A stretch of 64,000 nt of DNA from JdFR-22 sp964534325 (GTDB lineage Archaea; Halobacteriota; Archaeoglobi; Archaeoglobales; Archaeoglobaceae), in assembly GCA_964534325.1 (NCBI GenBank), contig CAZHOR010000002.1, forward strand, positions 130,787 to 194,786. The letters run 5' to 3'. Below are positions 51,235 to 61,223 of the stretch, one piece after another. The stretch's first letter is position 1. Every line of letters begins with the position of its first letter. Below the pieces are notes generated by a model. The model made no database searches. It saw only the letters and a list, made by a program, of their open reading frames with translations, and was not told the DNA's origin. The translations under genes were made by a program, and so were the position numbers.

Positions 51235-52296
51235 ATGCAGCAGATTTATTTTGTTGATTCAAGGGCTGAACTTAGTGATCACTCAAAATGGTACCAGCCA
51301 AAGCTGAGTCTTACCAGAAAACTGAAGAGGTTGATCGATGACAGTGGAACCCTTGACTTCATTGATAGGGGAGATCTGGTGGCGGTCAAGACCCATTTTG
51401 GAGAGAGAGGAGCAACCAGATACTTGAGACCAGTGTATATTAGAAAAGTGGTTGAAGCTATAAGGGAGAGAGGCGGCAAGCCATTCGTGACTGAATCCAC
51501 CGGATTGGGAATGGTTAAGGACAGATGCACGGCAGTAGGTAGATTGCAAACGGCTGAGGAGAATGGCTTCACTCAGCAGACCGTTAACGCCCCCATCGTG
51601 GTTGCTGATGGGGTCAAGGGCTTCGATTACGTTGAAGTCGATGTGGATGGAAAGCATCTGGGCAAGGTAAGGGTGGCTAAGGCCATCGCCGATGCTGACG
51701 CTATGGTATGCGCTACTCACTTCAAGCTGCATATGGTGGCAGGAATGGGTGGAAGCATCAAGAACGTCGGAGTGGGTTGTGTAGCAAAATCCTCCAAGTT
51801 TGACCTTCACTGCTCAGATTATCCGGTTATCAACGAGAACTGTGATGAGTGCGGTGATTGCCTTGAAGTCTGCCCCACCGATGCTATTGTTGACTATCAG
51901 GTGGTCAGGGAGAGGTGCATCAAGTGCGGAGGGTGCGATGAAGTGTGCAAGAAGGATGCGGTTGACACCACATGGCTTAACGGTACACCCATCTCTGAAA
52001 GGATTGCGGAATGTGCGGCAGGAGTTCTGAAGACCATGGATAGAACAGCTTACCTCAATTTCTTCCTGGACGTTACACCCCACTGTGATTGTCATCCATA
52101 TGCTGACAACCCCGTTGTACCGGACTTGGGGGTATTCGCCGGTAGTGACATCTCTGCCATTGATCAGGCATGTTATGATGCGTTTCTGAAGCGAAGTAGT
52201 AACCCCTGGGAAGAATCGGATCCTGTGGCTCAGATAACCCATCTAACTGAGATGGGGATTGGAGATACACAGTATCAGGTCAATGACATAACATAA
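51235..52296 (+). CDS. DUF362 ferredoxin-domain protein
   Basis: 353 residues from ATG 51235, which lies about 25 nt after a TATA element (51205-51214); ATG 51133 is rejected. The N-terminal part (AVKTHFGERGATRYLRPVYIR and VCATHFKLHMVAGMGGSIKNVGVG) is the DUF362 domain. Two 4Fe-4S motifs follow (CDECGDCLEVCPTDA and CIKCGGCDEVCKKDA). It may accept electrons or serve a radical-type assembly step. The downstream moeB-like gene starts 27 bases later. Confidence 0.88.
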   Translation: MQQIYFVDSRAELSDHSKWYQPKLSLTRKLKRLIDDSGTLDFIDRGDLVAVKTHFGERGATRYLRPVYIRKVVEAIRERGGKPFVTESTGLGMVKDRCTAVGRLQTAEENGFTQQTVNAPIVVADGVKGFDYVEVDVDGKHLGKVRVAKAIADADAMVCATHFKLHMVAGMGGSIKNVGVGCVAKSSKFDLHCSDYPVINENCDECGDCLEVCPTDAIVDYQVVRERCIKCGGCDEVCKKDAVDTTWLNGTPISERIAECAAGVLKTMDRTAYLNFFLDVTPHCDCHPYADNPVVPDLGVFAGSDISAIDQACYDAFLKRSSNPWEESDPVAQITHLTEMGIGDTQYQVNDIT

Positions 52297-52323
52297 AAAT
52301 GCATGTAATTGCAGATCAGGGAC

Positions 52324-53088
52324 ATGAATAGATATCATCGACAGGTTTCTGTCCCTCAATTGGGGGAAGAAGGTCAGAAAAAACTCTCTTCATCGAAGAT
52401 ATTGGTGGTTGGCGCCGGTGGTCTGGGCTCTCCGGTCATCCAGTATCTTGCAGCCGCAGGAGTGGGGGGGTTGAGCATTGTTGATGGAGATGTGGTGGAG
52501 GAAAGCAATCTCCAGAGACAGGTGATCCACGCAGGGAACATCGGCCTGAACAAGGCAGAATCGGCCAATGAATTTGTTAAAGAACTCAATCCTGACGTAG
52601 AAGTAGTTACTTATCCTTTTTTTGTAGAGCCAGATAACGTTGTGGAGCTGATAGAGAATTGTGATGTGGTGGTCTCCTGCCCGGATAATTTCAAAGTGAG
52701 GTACTTGTTGAATGATGCCTGCAGGATTCTGGGTAAGCCCATGGTTCACGCTGCCATCTATGGATTTGAGGGGGAGGCGATGACCATCAACACAGGGAGC
52801 TCACCATGCTATAGGTGCTTGTTCCCCAGGGCGCCTCAAAAGGAAGATAGTGCTGTCATGGGGTTTACAGCCGGATTATTCGGGTGCATCCAGGCCGCTG
52901 AAGCCATAAAGCTCATCGCGGACCTACCGGTCCTCGAAGGCAAGTATATGAGAGGGGATCTGTTATCCATGGAGTTCTTCACCACAGACATCAAAACAAA
53001 CCCCAACTGTCCTGTATGCACCAAGAAGTTAGGCGATATCTATCTCGAGAACTATGAGGGAACGTGTGAAGTAACAAAATTGGAATAG
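52324..53088 (+). CDS. MoeB/ThiF-family adenylyltransferase (E1-like)
   Basis: 254 residues from ATG 52324 (Met6 of the longer frame). MNRYHRQVSVPQLGEEGQKKL and GAGGLGSPVIQYLAAAGVG form the ATP site, DGDVVEESNLQRQVIH follows, and two CxxC pairs (CYRC, CPVC) bind zinc. It activates the C-terminal glycine of a ubiquitin-like sulfur carrier (MoaD, ThiS or SAMP). With moaA, mobA and mobB in the window, a role in molybdenum or tungsten cofactor synthesis is likely. Confidence 0.88.
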   Translation: MNRYHRQVSVPQLGEEGQKKLSSSKILVVGAGGLGSPVIQYLAAAGVGGLSIVDGDVVEESNLQRQVIHAGNIGLNKAESANEFVKELNPDVEVVTYPFFVEPDNVVELIENCDVVVSCPDNFKVRYLLNDACRILGKPMVHAAIYGFEGEAMTINTGSSPCYRCLFPRAPQKEDSAVMGFTAGLFGCIQAAEAIKLIADLPVLEGKYMRGDLLSMEFFTTDIKTNPNCPVCTKKLGDIYLENYEGTCEVTKLE

Positions 53089-53166
53089 CGCCATCGTTAC
53101 TAAATCCAGTTACGACCCCCACAAGCCGAACCCATAACCCATACTGCATTGAATGTGTAACCATCT

Positions 53167-53493
53167 TTAGTGTGCCGCTGCTCCGCTGAGGTTCAGTCCC
53201 ACCACCCCTATGACTATTAGCGCTATGGACATCAACTTAATTCCAGTCACCACTTCTTTGAAATAAATGAAGCCTATGGCGGCTATCAGAGCAGTGCCCA
53301 GACCGGCCCAAATGGCGTAGGCCACGCTGACATCGATCCTCTTCAAAGCCATGGTCAGAAAGAAGAAACTGAGCCCGTAGAACACGAAGATCAGTATGGA
53401 GGGCACAATATGGGTGAATCCCTGTGAAAGCTTCATGTTGGTCGTTCCCGCCACTTCCAGAACTATAGCCAGAACCAGATAGATCCAGTACAT
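53167..53493 (-). CDS. Small multidrug resistance (SMR) family exporter
   Basis: 108 residues, four membrane segments. The essential glutamate is Glu13 in VLAIVLEVAGTTNMKLSQGF, and YAIWAGLGTALIAAIGFIYF is the SMR signature. Works as a dual-topology dimer exchanging protons for cationic drugs or guanidinium. No guanidine riboswitch-like element is seen upstream (53494-53560). Confidence 0.92.
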   Translation of the reverse strand: MYWIYLVLAIVLEVAGTTNMKLSQGFTHIVPSILIFVFYGLSFFFLTMALKRIDVSVAYAIWAGLGTALIAAIGFIYFKEVVTGIKLMSIALIVIGVVGLNLSGAAAH

Positions 53494-53563
53494 CTAAACT
53501 AATACCTCCTATATTATCGTCAGCTAACACCGAGGCCGGACTACTTAATCCTTGGCCTTATTG

Positions 53564-53956
53564 TTAGGTAGCGCATCTAAATTCGTCCAGATAAGCGTGG
53601 ATATTGAGAATAAAATCGTTCAACTTCTCTATGGGAACTACAATGCAGCCCCAGTGATCGAATATCTCGTCATCGATAAAGGAGACGATTATAGGGATAA
53701 CTTTACCGCCCACAAACCGGGAGTACCTATCACATCTATCTACATGCTTCTCAGCCTGCCTCTTGAGAGCAGAACTTCTGTACCACCATTCAGAATATTT
53801 TTTGGCATCTATGGCGATTACCAGCCCGAACTTATGGGCTACAACATCGATCTCGCTCTTTCCCTCCGCGTCTGAGAAGACCACCCTGAACTTTGTGTGG
53901 AAGTCGTGGCTGTCAAAAACCCCCTTTACAAACTCTTCGAACTCCTGCCACTTCAT
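53564..53956 (-). CDS. PD-(D/E)XK-fold nuclease-like protein
   Basis: 130 residues. KWQEFEEFVKGVF is the helix, FSDAEGKSEIDVVAHKFGLVIAIDAKKYSEW gives the catalytic set: Glu/Asp of EIDVVA, Asp of AIDAKKY and Lys one residue later. The rest folds over as expected of the restriction-endonuclease superfamily. Its start overlaps the stop of a small acidic protein (ATGA), so the two form an operon. Substrate unknown; the fold also serves repair and RNA processing. Confidence 0.75.
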   Translation of the reverse strand: MKWQEFEEFVKGVFDSHDFHTKFRVVFSDAEGKSEIDVVAHKFGLVIAIDAKKYSEWWYRSSALKRQAEKHVDRCDRYSRFVGGKVIPIIVSFIDDEIFDHWGCIVVPIEKLNDFILNIHAYLDEFRCAT

Positions 53957-54240
53957 TTAGTCCTGACTTTCTCTAAAGCCTCCTCTGTAAGTTCATCTTT
54001 GTCGCAGAAAACGGTCATATACCTCATCAAGCCATCGAAATCGTCAGGCTCATCTTCTGAGAAAATGTCTGCAGCTACGTGTCCCGTGGTGCAGAAATAA
54101 TCCTTAAGACCAACGGGTGAATCGATCTTCTCCTTCTCACAATCGCTAAAATCACTGGAGACCACAGCTACGGTATCCTCTTCAAAGTGCTTCTCAATAA
54201 AGTCCAGAAACGCTTCTTTATCAAATATATAGACCGGCAT
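53953..54240 (-). CDS. Small acidic protein coupled to the nuclease gene
   Basis: 95 residues from ATG 54240, leaderless after a TATA (ctttaatag, about 54265-54272); longer in-frame starts at 54303 and 54321 lie upstream of that TATA. The protein is strongly acidic in its second half (DIFSEDEPDDFDG), with three cysteines. Translational coupling to the PD-(D/E)XK gene suggests they act together, perhaps as inhibitor and nuclease. No family recognised. Confidence 0.65.
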   Translation of the reverse strand: MPVYIFDKEAFLDFIEKHFEEDTVAVVSSDFSDCEKEKIDSPVGLKDYFCTTGHVAADIFSEDEPDDFDGLMRYMTVFCDKDELTEEALEKVRTK

Positions 54241-54383
54241 ACTATGAAGTAAATGAAAAACCCTATTAAAGTTTTTTATTTGAACTTCAGAAAGTTCAAT
54301 CATCACACTGAGGTATTTCACTCAGTTCAATACCTCTCTAACATATCTACTAGTGTAAATCTGGGACTCTAATTGCATTAGAG

Positions 54384-54435
54384 TAAAAAATGGAAGATAG
54401 GAAACTCTGGTAAAAATGGAAGATAGGAAACTCTG
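54384..54435. repeat. 26-bp tandem repeat, two copies
   Basis: taaaaatggaagataggaaa followed by ctctgg occurs twice, 26 bases apart, with one base difference at the junction. It lies between two transcription units and has no evident function. Confidence 0.8.
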
Positions 54436-54460
54436 AAGTTACTTTTTACTTTTTCAGGTT

Positions 54461-55501
54461 TCAGGGAAAACTCAAATCAAAGTTATCACCTAGATAGGCC
54501 TTGATCATTCCCAGATTCCCTGTGACCATTATATCTCCCATGGGGTTGGCCACTCTTCTGGGGGAGAGGCGCATGTTGGGTCCGGTTATAGCAGAGTCAT
54601 TCACTTCGACAACGTCTCTTATGTAGGCCCCGTGACCACCATCATTGAACACGTCCTCGTTGGAGATTTCCCCTTTCAAGAAGGAGCTGATGAACTCCTC
54701 AATCCCCTCAAGCCCTCTACCCCTCAGGATACTGGTGTGATGCTCAAAAAAGGAGTGGATTAGCCCATCAGAATCAATTACAGCTCCCACGGTATGAGAA
54801 TTCCCGAAGTTTATCAGCAGAGCAGGGAACTCTCTTACGTCCAGCATACAGCCCGCGATGGCGGCGAAGACAGTATCCATAACGAACAAGTTATCTGTGT
54901 TTACCTCCCCCTTCAGGCTGTCAACAACGCTCTGCATCCGGTTGAACTCCTCCGGAATCTGGGAGGATGGAAAGAGGAAAGAATGAATGTAACCGCTTCT
55001 GCTCATGACCTCTTCCAACTTCTTGAACCTGAATTTCCTGTTGCTCTCGTGAGGAGAGAAGCCGTGGTCCTGAACTGCCACCACATAAACATCGGCTTTC
55101 TCTTTTACTTCTTGCAGCAAATGACTGTAAAATTGAAAATCAAAGTCCCTCAACTTTATTTGACAAGCATCTGAATCATCTGGTGAACCCACCAGTTGGA
55201 CACCCATGTTCTTCACTTTATTCAGGTCATCGGAGAAAGTCAAAGCAGCTTTTTCCTCTGCATAAACGTTCAGGCCAGCATTCAGATGATCCTTGACCGC
55301 TTTTGTCACCGGCCCACCACCCATGGTGAACCCGGTGAAAACAATGTCCTCCCCACTCGATGTACATTCCCTAACCTTGTTAGCAACAAGTTTGGTGGGT
55401 GAAGGCAGGACCATCTTTATACAGTTCCTCAGGTTCTCCTGGGGGTTGTAGAGAAAGAAATCCTGAGTGCCTGCTCCCACATCCAGAGTGAAGATGTTCA
55501 T
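54461..55501 (-). CDS. DUF1786 family protein, actin-like fold suspected
   Basis: 346 residues from ATG 55501, about 28 nt after a TATA element; the longer frame to 55576 is rejected. MNIFTLDVGAGTQDFFLY is a phosphate-1-like loop, and LINFGNSHTVGAVID a second nucleotide-binding loop of the actin/Hsp70 type. GFTMGGGPVTKAV lies between. The family occurs in archaea and some bacteria, often near radical-SAM activating proteins. No such neighbour is seen here. Function unknown. Confidence 0.85.
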   Translation of the reverse strand: MNIFTLDVGAGTQDFFLYNPQENLRNCIKMVLPSPTKLVANKVRECTSSGEDIVFTGFTMGGGPVTKAVKDHLNAGLNVYAEEKAALTFSDDLNKVKNMGVQLVGSPDDSDACQIKLRDFDFQFYSHLLQEVKEKADVYVVAVQDHGFSPHESNRKFRFKKLEEVMSRSGYIHSFLFPSSQIPEEFNRMQSVVDSLKGEVNTDNLFVMDTVFAAIAGCMLDVREFPALLINFGNSHTVGAVIDSDGLIHSFFEHHTSILRGRGLEGIEEFISSFLKGEISNEDVFNDGGHGAYIRDVVEVNDSAITGPNMRLSPRRVANPMGDIMVTGNLGMIKAYLGDNFDLSFP

Positions 55502-55669
55502 ATCAAGATTAGCTCGACAAGAAATAAATTTGTTATGCAATACATTCACATTAACCTCAAAAAGCTGGACCCACAAACTTAGATAAATAAGTCTTGGAGA
55601 TACTTACAATTATTAATTATTAATGTACTCAATCAGAACCAGTCAATAGTGTAAATATTTTTCAGGTTT

Positions 55670-56152
55670 TCAGTAGTTCAGGACTGTTTGAAGAAGGTCT
55701 TTGGTTTCCCAGAGGGTATCGAATTTCTCAATATCGTGGGGCTTGATCCACCTGTAATCTGTGTGCTCCCAGTTTAAGTGGATCTCTGGCTTATCACTCA
55801 ATTCAGCCAGAAGGGGGTAGATAAAAAATAGTTTATGGGGTTTCTCCAACCTGTAAACCTTCCCCGATCTGATATCTCCTATCTGGCTTTTCCTGATCCC
55901 GGTTTCCTCTTCAACTTCTTCGATTGCTTTCTCGGAAGGTGGCTTGAACTCATCAAAGAATCCGGTAACAGTGAACCATTTACCTTGACCGCCTCTAACC
56001 TTCTGGCTCCTTCTCAATAAGAGAATTTCACTGTCATGTTTAAGAAATATAGTCACAGTAACTGCCAGATTAGAATTGGAGTAGTTTATTCTACCGTCCT
56101 CAAATCTGGGAAGGTCTTTTGTAAGCTCTTTTAGATCTTCTATTTCCTCCAC
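55670..56152 (-). CDS. Nudix hydrolase-like protein with altered Nudix box
   Basis: 160 residues. The Nudix fold is clear (VTVFLKHDSEILLLRRS-type strand; GKWFTVTGFFDEF). The box reads GFFDEFKPPSEKAIEEVEEETGI. Against GX5EX7REUXEEXGU it keeps the catalytic EUXEE core (Glu16, 19, 20 of the box) but has Lys for Glu7 and Glu for Arg15. This may alter activity or specificity. Single gene. Confidence 0.8.
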   Translation of the reverse strand: MEEIEDLKELTKDLPRFEDGRINYSNSNLAVTVTIFLKHDSEILLLRRSQKVRGGQGKWFTVTGFFDEFKPPSEKAIEEVEEETGIRKSQIGDIRSGKVYRLEKPHKLFFIYPLLAELSDKPEIHLNWEHTDYRWIKPHDIEKFDTLWETKDLLQTVLNY

Positions 56153-56260
56153 ATAAACTGTTTATCCGTCTTTGTATTTAAATTTTTGATTTATTAATAC
56201 TGCGGAAAAAGGGTGTATAAAGAAAGCGTTTGTTAAGATTAAGAAATTATATTTTTTACT

Positions 56261-56611
56261 CTACCATGGATGGGTTCCTATGACCACTTCTTTTCCGAAT
56301 TTCTCTTTGATGGTCTCTGCGAGCTTTTCAGGGTCGTGTGGGCATCCTGCCATGTTGCTTGCTGCGCTTATGCAGTTGCCCAGGAAGATAACGTCGTAGT
56401 CATCAAAACCCTCGATCCATTTGTTGAACAATTTGATTTTGGGTATCACGTTCCCCGGGCACCCACCGCAGCTGAGCATGCCCACGATCTCTACGTTATC
56501 GTATTTCTCGAAGTTTCCCAATCCTTCTCTCGCTGCTTTCAAGCATCTTTCACAACCGATACACATGCTGTCCCTTATTTCGTCACAACTGATTATAGCT
56601 GCTTTTACCAT
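56261..56611 (-). CDS. CGGC domain protein
   Basis: 116 residues from ATG 56611 after ggggtgaaa. The CGGC motif (MLSCGGCPGN) and a second cysteine set near the start (CIGCERCLKAAREG) suggest a metal or iron-sulfur site. Small proteins of this family are common in anaerobes and have no settled function. The GNCISAASNMAGCPHD segment adds two more cysteines. Confidence 0.88.
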   Translation of the reverse strand: MVKAAIISCDEIRDSMCIGCERCLKAAREGLGNFEKYDNVEIVGMLSCGGCPGNVIPKIKLFNKWIEGFDDYDVIFLGNCISAASNMAGCPHDPEKLAETIKEKFGKEVVIGTHPW

Positions 56612-56701
56612 AATTTTCACCCCGGACTCTTTCAATATTGGATCATATAAAATCTTTGTGATGTTGCTCAGCTTAAATGGTCTTAAATCAATCTTTTGAA
56701 C

Positions 56702-56727
56702 TTTATTTGTCCTCGTGAGGAAATAAA
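56702..56727. other. Imperfect AT-rich hairpin
   Basis: tttatttgtcctc-gtgaggaaataaa, about 11 paired bases with one bulge, in the 279-base gap between pyrG and the CGGC gene. It may be a terminator or regulatory structure. Confidence 0.4.
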
Positions 56728-56890
56728 TTGGCTCTTAATTATCATTGAGAATATAAATATTTTTATCTAAATAAAGGAACGTATAATCTATTAGCCAACC
56801 TGTTAGTGAGCTTATTATTTATTGATCAAATGGCTTTGAAAGAAATCAAGATGTTAATGTAGTAAATGAATGATAGTAAAAGAGTATCCC

Positions 56891-58483
56891 TCAGGATTTG
56901 CTCTTGTTCCTGTCCAGAGCTGCACTGATGAACCCTACAAACGGTGGTGAGGGGTCATAGGGTCGTGATTTGAACTCCGGGTGGAATTGGGTGGCAAAGA
57001 AGAATCTGTGTCCGGGTATCTCCAGTATCTCCATTCTTCTGCCTCCGTCAGAGTAACCGGAGAAGACAAGTCCGTGCTCTTTGAGGTCCTCAATGAACTG
57101 GGGATTAACCTCGTATCTGTGTCTATGCCTCTCTTTAGCTGCATCCTTACCGTAGAGTTTATGAGCGATGGTTTCGGGAACTACAGCCAGCTCTATTTCG
57201 CCCAGCCTCATGGTCCCTCCCATGTCATATATATCGTGCTGTTCGGGAAGAATATCTATCACTGTGTGCTCCGTCCTTTCGAACTCGCTGCTGTTCGCAT
57301 CATCCCAGCCCAATACGTTTCTGGCGAACTCTATTACGGCGAGCTGGAAACCAAAGCAGATACCCAGATAGGGAACGTCTTTCTCTCTGGCGGATTTGAT
57401 GGCTTTGATCTTGCCTTCAGCCCCTCTCCCTCCGAAACCACCGGGCACCAGGATGCCGTCAACATCCAGCTCGTCCTCTGTTCTCTCAAAATCTTCGCTG
57501 TCGATCCACACCACATTAACTTTACAGCCGTTGGCGATCCCTGCGTGCTTGAATGCCTCCAGAATGCTCATATAGGAATCCTTGATGTCAATGTATTTAC
57601 CCACAATAGCAATCCTTACTTCACCGGTTATACCCCTCATCTTCTCTACTGTTTCCATCCACTTACTTATCTCTACCTTTTCCGTTAGCTTCAACTTCTC
57701 TCTGAGGTAGTTGTCCAGCTTTTCTTCTTTGAACTTCAGGGGGACCTCGTAGATATCGGATGCGTCATCTGCACTAACAACGGCTGCTACAGGAACATCA
57801 CAGAATAGGGAGATCTTCTTTTTGGTGGAATCCTTGAGTCTCTCCTTGCACCTGCCCACAATGACGTCGGGGTGCAGGCCCAGACTGCGGAGCTCCTTAA
57901 CGCTGTGCTGAGTGGGTTTGGTCTTTTGCTCACCGCAAGAATCCACTGGGACCAGGGTAACGTGTATGAGAGCGAATTCATCCCCTTTCTCCTCGTTCTG
58001 CATTTGCCTCACTGCTTCCAGGAAGGGCATGCTCTCAATGTCACCTACTGTTCCCCCGATCTCCACCAGGCAGACATCTGCGTTGGTCTCTTTGGCGATC
58101 CTCCTTATCCATGATTTTATCTCGTCGGTTACGTGGGGAATGATCTGTACTGTCTGTCCTAAATAATCTCCTCTTCTCTCTTTTTCTATGACCGATTGAT
58201 AAACCTTACCGGTAGTGATGTTGTGCTCTCCGGTGACTTCTACTCCAATAAAACGTTCATAATGGCCCAGGTCCAGGTCGACTTCGGTACCGTCCTTTAA
58301 AACGAACACCTCGCCGTGCTGGAAGGGATTCATTGTACCGGCATCGATGTTGATATAGGGGTCGACCTTGATGGGGATGACCCGGTAACCCATGTCTACC
58401 AATAGCCTGCCAGCTGAAGCCGCTGTAATTCCCTTGCCCAGTCCACTCATGACACCTCCAGTAACCATTATGAACTTGGGCAT
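56891..58483 (-). CDS. pyrG: CTP synthase
   Basis: 530 residues. The N-terminal synthetase part starts MPKFIMVTGGVMSGLGKGITAAS, with a P-loop and DPYINIDAGTMNPFQHGEVFVL. The C-terminal glutaminase part carries the nucleophile in GICFGFQLAVIEFARN and His/Glu in TQFHPEFKSRP. It makes CTP from UTP, ATP and glutamine. The start is 4 bases after trm112, so the two are co-transcribed. Confidence 0.97.
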   Translation of the reverse strand: MPKFIMVTGGVMSGLGKGITAASAGRLLVDMGYRVIPIKVDPYINIDAGTMNPFQHGEVFVLKDGTEVDLDLGHYERFIGVEVTGEHNITTGKVYQSVIEKERRGDYLGQTVQIIPHVTDEIKSWIRRIAKETNADVCLVEIGGTVGDIESMPFLEAVRQMQNEEKGDEFALIHVTLVPVDSCGEQKTKPTQHSVKELRSLGLHPDVIVGRCKERLKDSTKKKISLFCDVPVAAVVSADDASDIYEVPLKFKEEKLDNYLREKLKLTEKVEISKWMETVEKMRGITGEVRIAIVGKYIDIKDSYMSILEAFKHAGIANGCKVNVVWIDSEDFERTEDELDVDGILVPGGFGGRGAEGKIKAIKSAREKDVPYLGICFGFQLAVIEFARNVLGWDDANSSEFERTEHTVIDILPEQHDIYDMGGTMRLGEIELAVVPETIAHKLYGKDAAKERHRHRYEVNPQFIEDLKEHGLVFSGYSDGGRRMEILEIPGHRFFFATQFHPEFKSRPYDPSPPFVGFISAALDRNKSKS

Positions 58484-58487
58484 ATGA

Positions 58488-58667
58488 TCACCTTAATTCA
58501 GGAGGAAGCATGTTGGGAATACCGTCTTCAATAGGGTATTCAACTTTACATTTACTGCAAACCAGTTTACCGGAAGTAATCTCTTCCTCATCCTCCTCTT
58601 CGACTATTAACTCCAGATCTCCTTTGCAGGTGGGACATGCGAGAATATCAAGCAAATCTCTTTTCAT
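58488..58667 (-). CDS. Trm112-like methyltransferase partner
   Basis: 59 residues from ATG 58667 (Met15 of the longer frame). Zinc-ribbon type: LACPTCKGDLEL...LVCSKCKVEYPIEDGIPNMLPPE is the Trm112/YcaR signature. In eukaryotes and haloarchaea Trm112 stabilises methyltransferases for tRNA, rRNA and release factor. It is upstream of pyrG in one operon. No methyltransferase gene is adjacent. Confidence 0.9.
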   Translation of the reverse strand: MKRDLLDILACPTCKGDLELIVEEEDEEEITSGKLVCSKCKVEYPIEDGIPNMLPPELR

Positions 58668-58804
58668 AGAACATCGTAAGAAGACCAATTTATTAGCTTT
58701 TCTCTCCATTACGGCGAAAGTAACCCATAAAGACCAACCTATAATAAATAAAATAAAGAATAAGGATGGAATATGGAGTATTGGATTATGGAGCTAAAGC
58801 TTAT

Positions 58805-59824
58805 TCAGGTTATTATCTTCTCGTCTCTGAGGTCTATAATATGGGTGAGGTCGGGACCGGTGGAGATGAGGGTCACAGGAACTCCTGTATCGTCTTCCAC
58901 CTTTTCCACGAAATCCTTTGCTTTCTGGGTGAGATCTTCCCACTTTGTGGCTCCATAGCATTTATCGTCCAGCTTGTCGATACAGGTGAGCGCTATTTGA
59001 GTGGCACCGTTTACCACTGCGGAGTATCTGGCGAACTCTCCATCCCATTTGCCGATCCTTCTTCTTCGCCCCGTCACTGTACCGTATTCTTCGATCCCCA
59101 GACTCTCCGCTTCTTCCTGGGACATCTCCGTGGGGAAAGGACCGCTACCCACTCTGGTGGGGAATGTCTTGAAAACTACTACGACGTCATCGATTTTTGT
59201 GGGACCAACTCCTACGTCGGCAGCCATAGTCGAGGCCGTGGTATCCTTTGAGGTCACATAAGGGTAAGCACCGTAGGATAGGCTGAGTCCAAAACCCTGA
59301 GTCCCTTCTATAAGTACCATCTCGTTGTTGTCCAGCAATTCGTTCACTTCCTGTGGAACATCTGTGGTGAAAGCACTCAGTCTATCTATGTCCTTTGCCT
59401 GTTTGGCAACACGCATAACTCTATCTTTATTTGCAGGCCCACAACCGGTTCCAGTACTCCCAATAGTTGTTTTGAGGTGCTCATCTCCTCTGTCTTCTTT
59501 GATGTGCTCTTCAGAGATTATGGAGCATCTCTTGTCCACTCTAGCCCTCTCGGAAATGCCCAGTTTCTCTACTTCTTGGAGGAATACATTGGGGTCCACC
59601 AGAACTCCCGCCCCTACGAACAATTTGGCATCTTCGTAAACAAAGCCCGAGGGGACCATTCTCACACCATATTTCTCCCCGCGGAATTCTACGGTGTGAC
59701 CGGCGTTAGGACCTACGCCACCCCTGGCAATGATCTTCGGCTCTTCAGTGAAAGCGATATGGGAGACTATTTTCCCTTTACCTTCATCTCCCCAAAAACC
59801 ACCAACAATTATTGTAGCAGGCAT
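58805..59824 (-). CDS. purA: Adenylosuccinate synthetase, short archaeal form
   Basis: 339 residues from ATG 59824, leaderless after a TATA at 59851-59859. GFWGDEGKGKIV is the GTP-binding start, with GGVGPNAGHTV and EGTQGFGLSLSYGAYPYVTS following. It converts IMP to adenylosuccinate. Archaeal enzymes of about 340 residues lack some helices of the 430-residue bacterial form. Single gene. Confidence 0.96.
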   Translation of the reverse strand: MPATIIVGGFWGDEGKGKIVSHIAFTEEPKIIARGGVGPNAGHTVEFRGEKYGVRMVPSGFVYEDAKLFVGAGVLVDPNVFLQEVEKLGISERARVDKRCSIISEEHIKEDRGDEHLKTTIGSTGTGCGPANKDRVMRVAKQAKDIDRLSAFTTDVPQEVNELLDNNEMVLIEGTQGFGLSLSYGAYPYVTSKDTTASTMAADVGVGPTKIDDVVVVFKTFPTRVGSGPFPTEMSQEEAESLGIEEYGTVTGRRRRIGKWDGEFARYSAVVNGATQIALTCIDKLDDKCYGATKWEDLTQKAKDFVEKVEDDTGVPVTLISTGPDLTHIIDLRDEKIIT

Positions 59825-59918
59825 AACAATTAGCGCTAAAAACACCGGTATTTAAGGTTGATGAATTCTCTTTTTTGTATGATGGCATTAATAAAAATTG
59901 AAGGTAAGCAAAAAAGGG

Positions 59919-61160
<1,242 letters not shown>

Positions 61161-61223
61161 AAACTGCAGACTTAATGGGGGATTTTAAAATTTTGTATTG
61201 ATTGTATTGAATTTAATCCGAGT

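Noticed and set aside
53494..53563. Guanidine riboswitch before the SMR gene
   Set aside because: No ACGR-type repeats or ykkC-like structure is visible.
50271..53956. Restriction-modification system made of the methyltransferase and the PD-(D/E)XK gene
   Set aside because: They are about 2.5 kb apart, in separate transcription units with unrelated genes between them.
56981..57688. Long open frame opposite pyrG
   Set aside because: It is the shadow of a highly conserved gene and has no family features, promoter or ribosome site.
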